A program made the position numbers and the translations under genes. From contig CAYWKV010000074.1 in assembly GCA_964458835.1 (NCBI GenBank), positions 1 through 12,885 on the forward strand: a stretch of 12,885 bases of DNA, written 5' to 3'. The DNA is from JAHJQQ01 sp964458835 (GTDB taxonomy: Bacteria; Pseudomonadota; Gammaproteobacteria; Thiohalobacterales; Thiohalobacteraceae). Under the pieces are notes generated by a model, which was given only the letters and a program-made list of their open reading frames with translations, had not been told where the DNA came from and searched no databases. Positions 8,153 through 12,885 of the stretch are shown in pieces (the first letter of the stretch is position 1; each line of letters starts with the position of its first letter).

Positions 8153-8838
8153 CCGAACCGACCTATGCCAGCATCGCCCGCGACGGCCTGTGGTCCAACA
8201 ACCCCGGCCTGGTGCAGCTGCTGGGCCTGTGCCCGCTGCTCGCCGTGAGCTCGAATGCGATCAACGGCCTGGGCCTGGGCCTGGCCACCCTGCTGGCGCT
8301 CACGGCTTCCAACGTCACCGTTTCGCTGATCCGCCGCGTCGTGCGTCCCGAGGTGCGCATCCCGGTGTTCGTGCTGGTGATCGCCGCCATCGTCACGGTG
8401 ATCGAGCTGGCCATGAACGCCTATCTGCACGAGCTGTATCTGGTGCTGGGCATCTTCATTCCGCTGATCGTCACCAACTGCAATCTCATCGGCCGCGCCG
8501 AGGCCTTCGCCTCCAAGCACGACCCCGGCCGCGCACTGGTCGACGGCCTGATGATGGGCACCGGCTTCCTGCTGGTCCTGGTGGTGCTCGGCGCCCTGCG
8601 CGAACTCATCGGTCAGGGTACGCTGCTGTCCCAGGCGCACATGATGTTCGGCGAGGCCGCACGCGACTGGACGCTGCACGTCGTCGCGGACTACCGCGGC
8701 TTCCTGCTCGCCATCCTGCCTCCCGGCGCCTTCATCGGCCTGGGCCTGATCATCGCCCTCAAGAACGTCATCGACGGCCGCCAGCAGCGCCGCGCCCAGC
8801 GTATCCCGGCAGCGGAGCCGGCGCCGGCGGCGGGCTGA
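8149..8838 (+). CDS. rsxE: Rnf/Rsx electron transport complex subunit E
   Basis: An integral membrane subunit homologous to RsxA, 229 residues (E. coli RsxE 231), with about six membrane segments. Signatures are NNPGLVQLLGLCPLLAVS (17-34) and LVLGIFIPLIVTNC (97-110). Their cysteines are the partners of those in RsxA for the intramembrane Fe-S site. A strong Shine-Dalgarno GGAGGAG (8134-8140) sits 8 nt before the ATG, which overlaps the rsxG stop. It is the last gene of the complex. The C-terminal ~20 residues are Arg-rich, then Ala/Pro-rich. No T-tailed terminator follows, only a large palindromic element beginning 5 nt downstream. Confidence 0.96.
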   Translation: MTEPTYASIARDGLWSNNPGLVQLLGLCPLLAVSSNAINGLGLGLATLLALTASNVTVSLIRRVVRPEVRIPVFVLVIAAIVTVIELAMNAYLHELYLVLGIFIPLIVTNCNLIGRAEAFASKHDPGRALVDGLMMGTGFLLVLVVLGALRELIGQGTLLSQAHMMFGEAARDWTLHVVADYRGFLLAILPPGAFIGLGLIIALKNVIDGRQQRRAQRIPAAEPAPAAG

Positions 8839-8843
8839 GGCCG

Positions 8844-9033
8844 AAAACACTTTCTACCGCCAAGGACGCACAGCCGTGCAAGAAAAACCGATATAGCCAC
8901 GAAATCCACGAAACCCACGAAAGTTAATGGGTGTAAACATAAATCCTTTTCGTGGGTTTCGTGGATTTCGTGGCCATCATGTTTTCGATGTTCTTCGTGC
9001 GCCTTTGCGTCCTTTGCGGTAGAAGTGATTTTT
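8844..9033. repeat. Nested palindromic intergenic element, copy A (rsxE-nth)
   Basis: The inner arms 8896-8922 and 8948-8974 are a perfect 27-bp inverted repeat, each built of three tandem CCACGAAA-type 9-mers, around a 25-nt loop. The outer arms are imperfectly complementary: CTACCGCCAAGGACGCA from 8854, and the complement of TGCGTCCTTTGCGGTAG ending at 9022. The similarity continues into CACTT/AAGTG and A/T runs at 8844 and 9033. The whole 190 bp is thus one nested palindrome. Positions 8896-8995 reappear inverted at 9800-9899. It fills nearly all of the rsxE-nth gap. Confidence 0.9.
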
Positions 9034-9058
9034 GTCTGAATACCGGCCGAATCCGCCC

Positions 9059-9700
9059 ATGAATCCCGACAAACGCCGCAAGATCTTCGAGCGCCTGCGG
9101 GCCGGGAATCCGCACCCGACCACCGAGCTGCACTACGGCAACGTGTTCCAGCTGCTGGTGGCGGTGGTGCTGTCGGCGCAGGCGACGGACAGGGGCGTGA
9201 ATAAAGCGACGGCGAGGCTGTTCAGGATCGCAACGCGGCCGCGCGACATCCTGGCGCTCGGCGAGGATGGCCTGAAGGAGCACATCAAGACCATCGGGCT
9301 GTTCAACAGCAAGGCGAAGAACATCCTGGCGACCTGCGCGATCCTCGAAGAGCAGCACGGTGGCGAGGTGCCGCGCGAGCGTGCCGCGCTGGAGGCCCTG
9401 CCCGGCGTCGGCCGCAAGACCGCCAACGTCGTCCTCAACACCGCCTTCGGCGAACCGACCATCGCGGTGGATACGCACATCTTCCGGGTCGCCAACCGCA
9501 CCGGGCTGGCGCCGGGCAGGACGCCGCTGGAGGTGGAGAAGAAGCTGCTCAAGTTCGTCCCCGACGAATTCAAGCACGACGCCCACCACTGGCTGATCCT
9601 GCTGGGCCGCTACACCTGCCTCGCGCGCAAGCCCAAATGCCCCGACTGCCCCATCGCCGACCTGTGCGAGTACCGCGCCAAGACGACGCTACCGGCGTGA
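9059..9700 (+). CDS. nth: Endonuclease III (DNA glycosylase/AP lyase)
   Basis: A base-excision repair enzyme that removes oxidised pyrimidines and nicks at abasic sites. It has 213 residues (E. coli 211). The helix-hairpin-helix is LPGVGRKTANVVLNTAFG, with the catalytic Lys in GVGRKTA (Lys121 by count) and the catalytic Asp in VDTHIFRV (Asp139). The C-terminal 4Fe-4S loop Cys-x6-Cys-x2-Cys-x5-Cys is CLARKPKCPDCPIADLC. The ATG at 9059 matches the family N-terminus (NPDKRRKIFERLRAGNPHPT). A TTG at 9032 would add nine residues and sits inside the palindromic element. Neither start has a convincing Shine-Dalgarno. The position after rsxE is the conserved E. coli order, but 220 nt and a repeat separate them. 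Confidence 0.96.
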   Translation: MNPDKRRKIFERLRAGNPHPTTELHYGNVFQLLVAVVLSAQATDRGVNKATARLFRIATRPRDILALGEDGLKEHIKTIGLFNSKAKNILATCAILEEQHGGEVPRERAALEALPGVGRKTANVVLNTAFGEPTIAVDTHIFRVANRTGLAPGRTPLEVEKKLLKFVPDEFKHDAHHWLILLGRYTCLARKPKCPDCPIADLCEYRAKTTLPA

Positions 9701-9799
9701 TACGGAATCGCCGGGACAACCATCAGACCCAAAGGCTTTCAACACGAAGGCGCCATTGCCCGACGCCGTTTCGGTGACGGAGGGAAGCCAAGGCGCGCA

Positions 9800-9899
9800 A
9801 AGAACATCGAAAACATGATGGCCACGAAATCCACGAAACCCACGAAAAGGATTTATGTTTACACCCATTAGCTTTCGTGGATTTCGTGGATTTCGTGGC
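9800..9899. repeat. Palindromic intergenic element, copy B (inverted relative to copy A)
   Basis: The arms 9821-9847 and 9873-9899 pair at 26 of 27 positions around a 25-nt loop (9848-9872). Read on the minus strand, the 100 bp match 8896-8995 at about 98 of 100 positions by hand, including the loop and the GAACATCGAAAACATGATG flank. Weaker resemblance to the outer arm of copy A continues left to ~9786 (CCAAGGCGCGCAAAG) and fades. It lies between nth and the DUF1841 gene and ends ~50 bp before the latter's start. Confidence 0.9.
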
Positions 9900-9952
9900 C
9901 ATCATGGTTTCCCGGCTTCCGCAGCCCACCACCACCGACAGGTCGACAGCGC

Positions 9953-10387
9953 ATGCTCTTTTCGCAGAACCGCGATCAGCTCCGGCAGTTCTACTGCGAC
10001 GTCTGGCGCCGGCACCGGGCCGGCGAGGCGCTCGAAGCGCTGGAGGCGCAGGTCCGCGACGTGATCCTCATGCACCCGGAATACCAGTCCCTGCTGGAGC
10101 GCCCGGACGCCGCCCTGGGCCGGGATTACCAGCCCGGGCTGGGCGAGACCAATCCCTTTCTGCACATGGGCCTGCACCTGGCGCTGCACGAACAGCTCGC
10201 GACCGACCGGCCGGCCGGCATCCGCGCCGTGGCGCAGCGGCTGCGCCTGACCGGGGCCGACGGCCACGCCCTGGAGCACCGGATGATGGACTGCCTGGCG
10301 GAGACGATCTGGCGCAGCCAGCGCGACGACACCCCGCCCGACGAAGGGGAATACCTCCGCTGCCTGGAGCGTCTACTGCAACGCTAG
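9953..10387 (+). CDS. DUF1841 family protein
   Basis: A small soluble protein of 144 residues without a signal peptide or membrane segment; its function is unknown. The composition and order fit DUF1841. There is an N-terminal helix FSQNRDQLRQFYCDVWRRH (3-21), then the acidic VRDVILMHPEYQSLLE (34-49), the family-typical LGETNPFLHMGLHLALHEQL (62-81) and a C-terminal EHRMMDCLAETIW segment. The His/Glu clustering (HMGLH...LHEQ and LEHRMMD) could suggest a metal site, but that is inference. The gene often sits near nth in gammaproteobacteria as far as I recall. The start is the first ATG and has only a weak AGG ~10 nt upstream. 253 nt with palindrome B separate it from nth. Confidence 0.85.
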   Translation: MLFSQNRDQLRQFYCDVWRRHRAGEALEALEAQVRDVILMHPEYQSLLERPDAALGRDYQPGLGETNPFLHMGLHLALHEQLATDRPAGIRAVAQRLRLTGADGHALEHRMMDCLAETIWRSQRDDTPPDEGEYLRCLERLLQR

Positions 10388-10436
10388 GCGCGCCGGCGCA
10401 GCCACATCCCGCCAGCATCCTGATAGACTCATTTCA

Positions 10437-10554
10437 GCCGCGGAAGCACACGGACGAAATCACACGCTTCACACAGCACCCCCATCACTCACCGTGCCTG
10501 GTCGGGGCTTCACAACAAGGTTTTGTATCAGTGTCTTCCGTGTGTTTCCGTGGC
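10437..10554. repeat. Third imperfect palindrome, between the DUF1841 gene and hvfA
   Basis: The left arm 10437-10457 and the right arm 10534-10554 are complementary at 18 of 21 positions (core CGGAAxCACACGGA versus TCCGTGTGTTTCCG), around a 76-nt interior. Similarity extends outward through ATTT...AAAT. Its design of tandem-like short units in long arms resembles elements A and B, but the sequence differs (CACGGAAA rather than CCACGAAA). It is the main visible structure in the 319-bp gap 10388-10706, along with the promoter and ribosome-binding candidates listed separately. Confidence 0.7.
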
Positions 10555-10579
10555 AAATGCGGTTTTCGGTTCATTCAGT

Positions 10580-10604
10580 GGAACCCGGCCGGCGCGGCAA
10601 TGTC
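10580..10604 (+). promoter_or_regulatory. Possible ECF-sigma-type promoter of the hvfABC cassette
   Basis: GGAACC (10580-10585), a 16-nt spacer and GTC (10602-10604) resemble the GGAAC...GTC layout of ECF sigma factor promoters. A start near 10612 would leave a ~95-nt leader before hvfA. Copper-binding RiPP operons of this class are in some bacteria under ECF sigma control (family knowledge). GGAAC is short and chance matches are easy in GC-rich DNA, so this is tentative. Confidence 0.3.
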
Positions 10605-10693
10605 CCACTTCAAGGTGTCTGCGGTCCGCCGGCGCCGACCCGGCGCGCGACATCCCCGGTGGCCACTCTCAGCACCGATCGACAACAATCTCC

Positions 10694-10699
10694 AAGGAG
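10694..10699 (+). promoter_or_regulatory. Strong ribosome binding site of hvfA
   Basis: AAGGAG placed 7 nt before the ATG at 10707. It decides the start: the frame is open back to 10494, but this is the only start followed by a signal peptide. It is the strongest Shine-Dalgarno in the cassette; hvfB and hvfC have weak ones and rely on overlaps, as expected when the precursor is made in excess over its enzymes. Confidence 0.8.
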
Positions 10700-10706
10700 C
10701 ATCGCC

Positions 10707-11147
10707 ATGTCAGACAAGACCACGATCAAACCCCTCGGCATCGCCCTCGGCGCGGCCTTCGCCGCCGCGCTCTCCGGCGGCGCCGTCGCCGCCGACAACC
10801 CCTTCGTACAGACCGAGCTGTCGGGCAGCTACACGCTCGCCGCCGCGCCCGAAGGCAAGTGCGGTGCGAAGATGATGCAAGAGGGCAAATGCGGCGCCAT
10901 GATGAAGGAAGGCAAGTGCGGCGCCATGATGGGCAAGGGCCGCGGCCCCGGCAAGTTCGACGCCGACGGCGACGGCAAGGTCACCCTGGAGGAATTCAAC
11001 GCCGGCCACGCCAAGATGTTCGAGATGATGGACACCGACGGCGACGGCGTGCTGAGCGGCGACGAGATCGACTGCCCCCGCATGGGTCCGCGCTCCCGCG
11101 GCGGTGCGGCGACCGACGACAAGCCGGCGGAAGGCGCCGCCGAGTGA
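10707..11147 (+). CDS. hvfA: HvfA-like secreted RiPP precursor with three EGKCG motifs and two EF-hands
   Basis: Precursor of a ribosomally made, post-translationally modified copper-binding peptide, 146 residues. A Sec-type signal peptide (about 1-28/29, ending GGAVAA) is followed by NPFVQTELSGSYTLAA (31-46), typical of HvfA-like proteins. Three EGKCG motifs follow (49-53, 59-63, 68-72), spaced by Met-rich linkers (AKMMQ, AMMK, AMMG). Two canonical EF-hand loops come next: D85-x-D87-x-D89-G-K-V-x3-E96 and D109-x-D111-x-D113-G-V-L-x3-E120. Then come a fourth Cys (Cys123) and a disordered tail. In relatives the EGKCG cysteines are converted by an MNIO enzyme to oxazolone/thioamide or thiooxazole-type copper ligands. 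The enzyme genes follow directly. The EF-hand pair is the odd part. That the mature protein binds both Cu and Ca2+ is inference; the precursor role is well supported by context. Confidence 0.9.
   Translation: MSDKTTIKPLGIALGAAFAAALSGGAVAADNPFVQTELSGSYTLAAAPEGKCGAKMMQEGKCGAMMKEGKCGAMMGKGRGPGKFDADGDGKVTLEEFNAGHAKMFEMMDTDGDGVLSGDEIDCPRMGPRSRGGAATDDKPAEGAAE
10851..10934 (+). repeat. Three tandem EGKCG-coding units inside hvfA
   Basis: Units of 30, 27 and 27 bp (10851, 10881, 10908) encode EGKCGAKMMQ, EGKCGAMMK and EGKCGAMMG. The second and third are almost identical in DNA around GGCAARTGCGGCGCCATGAT, which points to recent unit duplication. Copy number could vary between strains. Confidence 0.9.
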
Positions 11148-11182
11148 TCCGGACGGCGCCGGCGGACACGGGCACGGGACGC

Positions 11183-12040
11183 ATGCAGACGCCGCGCCCC
11201 TTCCCCGTCCACGGCGCCGGCCTCGGTCTGCGGCCGGCCCGCATGGGCCCGCGCGCCGCCCACCCCCCCCCCCCCCGCGACTTCTTCGAAGTCGCGCCCG
11301 AGGACTGGAGGGGCGTGGGCGGGCGCGTCGGCAAGCAGTTCCGCCGCTTCACCGAACGCCATCCCTTCGTCACCCACGGCCTGTCGCTGTCGCTCGGCGG
11401 ACCGGCGCCGCTGGACGAGGACTTCCTGCACCGGCTCAAGCCTTTCCTGGACGAACACGGCATCCGCGCCTATACGGAACACCTGAGCTACTGCGGCGAC
11501 GACGGCCAGCTGTACGATCTGCTGCCCATCCCCTTCACCGCCGAGGCGGTGCACTACGTCGCGGCGCGCATCCGCCGCACCCAGGATATCCTCGAGCGGC
11601 GCATCGCGGTGGAGAACGTCTCCTACTACGCCGCGCCGGGCCAGGAGCTGAGCGAACTGGAATTCATCGACGCGGTGCTCGCCGAGGCCGACTGCGATCT
11701 GCTGCTCGACGTCAACAACGTCTACGTCAACAGCGTCAATCACGGCTACGACGCGCACGCCTTCCTCGCCGGCCTGCCCGCCGAACGCATCCTCTATCTG
11801 CACGTCGCCGGCCACCACCGCAAGGACCCGGACCTGCTCATCGATACCCACGGTGCCGACGTCATCGATCCGGTATGGGCGCTGCTGGACGAGACCTATG
11901 CGCGCTTCGGCGTCATCCCGACGCTGCTGGAGCGCGACTTCGATCTGCCGCCGCTGGCGCAGCTGCTGGGCGAAGTGCAACGCATCGCCGGACTGCAGGC
12001 GCGGCAGTCCGCCGCCGGACGCACGGAACGCCATGGCTGA
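11183..12040 (+). CDS. hvfB: HvfB-type MNIO (DUF692) RiPP maturase
   Basis: A multinuclear non-heme iron-dependent oxidative enzyme of the DUF692/MbnB family, with a TIM-barrel fold expected and 285 residues. It modifies Cys in the precursor's EGKCG motifs. The family segments are all in order: VHGAGLGLR (9-17), DFFEVAPEDW (33-42), THGLSLSLGG (64-73), TEHLSYC (98-104), VENVSYY (143-149), LLLDVNNVYVNSVNHG (173-188), LHVAGHH (206-212), DTHG (221-224) and PTLLERDF (246-253). Likely iron ligands are among His65, His100, Glu144, Asp176, His207, Asp221/His223 and Glu250. An alternative GTG start at 11144 overlaps the hvfA stop (GTGA) with GGAAGG 9 nt upstream and would add 13 residues; I cannot exclude it. 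The HPPPP stretch (27-31) comes from a C14 run. Confidence 0.92.
   Translation: MQTPRPFPVHGAGLGLRPARMGPRAAHPPPPRDFFEVAPEDWRGVGGRVGKQFRRFTERHPFVTHGLSLSLGGPAPLDEDFLHRLKPFLDEHGIRAYTEHLSYCGDDGQLYDLLPIPFTAEAVHYVAARIRRTQDILERRIAVENVSYYAAPGQELSELEFIDAVLAEADCDLLLDVNNVYVNSVNHGYDAHAFLAGLPAERILYLHVAGHHRKDPDLLIDTHGADVIDPVWALLDETYARFGVIPTLLERDFDLPPLAQLLGEVQRIAGLQARQSAAGRTERHG
11263..11276 (+). repeat. Poly-C tract (C14) inside hvfB
   Basis: Fourteen consecutive C encode His-Pro-Pro-Pro-Pro at hvfB codons 27-31. With 14 C the gene is in frame and the GLGLR-to-DFFEVAPE spacing has a normal family length. A change of one C would frameshift the enzyme. It could be a phase-variation tract, or the count could be a sequencing error in a GC-rich read. 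Confidence 0.95.
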
Positions 12041-12842
12041 GCGCCCCGGCTTCCAGCGGCTGCAGTACGCCTTCACGGCGCACATCCGCGATCCGCGCCA
12101 CAATCCGCCGCCGGCCGGCGTCGACGACCGGCGCATGGGCGTGTACCGCGATCTGCTGTTCGGCAACGTCGAGAATTTCCTGGCCGAGACGCTGCCGCTG
12201 ACGCGCAGCGTTCTGGCGGCGGGCGCCTGGCATGAGCTGGTGCGGGATTTCTTCGTGCGCCACCGGGCGCGCTCGCCCTACTTCCGCGACATTCCACGCG
12301 AGTTCCTGGACCACCTGGAGCGCGCGCCCGGCGCGGCCACGGCGGCCGTTCCGTTCCTCCGCGAACTGGCGCATTACGAATGGGTGGAACTGGCGCTGGC
12401 GGCGCACCCCGACGCGGAACAGCCCGCGGAACAGCCGGCGGAACCGCCGGCGGGGTTCGAGGGCGATCCGCTCGACGGCCATCCGCGGGTCTCGCCGCTG
12501 GCCTGGCCGCTGTGCTACCGCTATCCGGTGCAGCGCGTCGCGGCCGACTGGCCGGACCGCTGGCCGCAAGAGGCGCCGGAGGAGCCGACCCGGCTGCTGG
12601 CCTACCGCGACCGCGACGACGCGGTGCGGCGCATCGAGCTCAACGCCGTCAGCGCCCGCCTGTTCGGGCTGCTGAGCGAGCATGCCACCGACGGCGCCTA
12701 CACCGGCCGGCGGGCGCTGGAGACGATCTGCGCCGAGCTGCGCCACCCCGATCCGGCGCAGGTGCTGGCCGGCGGCGCGGTGCTGCTGGCGGACTGGCGC
12801 GCGCGCGGCATCCTGCTCGGCGCGACGCGCGTCGCCGGCTGA
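12033..12842 (+). CDS. hvfC: HvfC-type RiPP maturation partner (DUF2063)
   Basis: The partner protein of the MNIO maturase, 269 residues, soluble. In characterised HvfB-HvfC and MbnB-MbnC-like systems it forms a heterodimer that presents the precursor to the enzyme (family knowledge). The N-terminal DUF2063 helical domain spans about 8-95 with the signature MGVYRDLLFGNVENFLAETL (35-54), followed by DFFVRHRARSPYFRDIPREF (72-91). A linker with the acidic/Pro repeat EQPAEQPAEPPA (129-140) leads to the C-terminal domain (about 150-265) containing LLAYRDRDDAVRRIELNAVS. The ATG overlaps the hvfB stop by 8 nt, so translation is coupled; only a weak GGA precedes it. It is the last gene visible. A DoxX-like HvfX gene is common next but would be outside. 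Confidence 0.9.
   Translation: MAERPGFQRLQYAFTAHIRDPRHNPPPAGVDDRRMGVYRDLLFGNVENFLAETLPLTRSVLAAGAWHELVRDFFVRHRARSPYFRDIPREFLDHLERAPGAATAAVPFLRELAHYEWVELALAAHPDAEQPAEQPAEPPAGFEGDPLDGHPRVSPLAWPLCYRYPVQRVAADWPDRWPQEAPEEPTRLLAYRDRDDAVRRIELNAVSARLFGLLSEHATDGAYTGRRALETICAELRHPDPAQVLAGGAVLLADWRARGILLGATRVAG
12414..12449 (+). repeat. Three 12-bp tandem repeats inside hvfC
   Basis: Three in-frame copies of GCGGAACAGCCC-like 12-mers encode Ala/Pro-Glu-Gln/Pro-Pro units in the interdomain linker. Slippage here would only change linker length. Confidence 0.75.
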
Positions 12843-12854
12843 CGCCTGTCAGCG

Positions 12855-12876
12855 CCGCCGCGCGGGCGCGCGGTGG
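12855..12876 (+). other. GC-rich hairpin after hvfC
   Basis: CCGCCGCGC (12855-12863) pairs with GCGCGGTGG (12868-12876), nine pairs with one G-U, around a GGGC loop, 13 nt after the hvfC stop. No T tract follows before the window ends, so it is not a standard intrinsic terminator. In DNA this GC-rich such hairpins arise by chance. Confidence 0.35.
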
Positions 12877-12885
12877 CCGCGCCCC

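Noticed and set aside
8896..8974. The 27-bp-stem palindrome as the intrinsic terminator of the rsx operon.
   Set aside because: The loop is 25 nt and no T tract follows the stem, and the same structure occurs inverted elsewhere, so repeat element is the better description; it may still affect transcription.
8896..9899. The repeats around nth as a CRISPR array or a classical insertion sequence.
   Set aside because: There are only two long copies in inverted orientation with no spacer array, and nothing between them except nth; no transposase is encoded.
11221..11290. A frameshift or pseudogene call for hvfB at the C14 run.
   Set aside because: With 14 C the frame is intact and the spacing between flanking family motifs is normal, so the gene is called intact and the tract is reported as a caution.

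Overview
The window reads as a GC-rich gammaproteobacterial chromosome segment from a draft assembly or metagenome bin, because it holds one run of exactly 100 N. The order mrp <-> metG -> rsx/rnfABCDGE -> nth is a classic gammaproteobacterial neighbourhood. The high GC, the DUF1841 gene and the REP/palindrome content fit a Chromatiales- or Pseudomonas-like lineage, but the exact taxon cannot be fixed from this sequence.

Layout. (1) 1-1067, minus strand: mrp/apbC, a Fe-S carrier P-loop ATPase cut by the window edge a few codons before its end. (2) 1068-1323: divergent promoter region. (3) 1324-3287: metG, whose last ~26 codons fall in the gap (3288-3387). (4) 3388-8838: the complete Rnf/Rsx electron-transfer operon A-B-C-D-G-E. 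It has translationally coupled D-G and G-E junctions and REP-type palindromes in the B-C and C-D junctions. (5) 8839-9952: nth (endonuclease III), bracketed by two inverted, almost identical 100-bp palindromic elements. (6) 9953-10387: a DUF1841 gene. (7) 10388-10706: a 319-bp gap with a third, related-looking palindrome, a possible ECF-type promoter and a strong ribosome binding site. (8) 10707-12842: a three-gene RiPP cassette of the HvfABC / MNIO (DUF692) type.

The most interesting part is the last cassette. Its precursor has a Sec-type signal peptide, three EGKCG modification motifs separated by Met-rich linkers, and then two textbook EF-hand loops. It is followed by a DUF692 multinuclear iron oxidative enzyme and its DUF2063 partner in overlapping reading frames. 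In characterised relatives the EGKCG cysteines are oxidatively remodelled to bind copper. Here one secreted polypeptide therefore combines a likely modified-cysteine copper site with a Ca2+-binding EF-hand pair. The DUF692 gene also carries an uninterrupted run of 14 C near its 5' end, which is either a slippage-prone switch or a sequencing artefact. A DoxX-like membrane gene often follows in such clusters and would lie beyond the window.

How the parts work together: Rnf/Rsx moves electrons between NADH and ferredoxin-type carriers across the inner membrane, coupled to ion flux, and in enterics re-reduces SoxR. Mrp, Rsx (many Fe-S clusters) and Nth (one 4Fe-4S cluster) all depend on Fe-S assembly. 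Copper is a strong poison of exposed Fe-S clusters, so a copper-handling RiPP downstream is thematically compatible, although nothing in the sequence proves a functional link.
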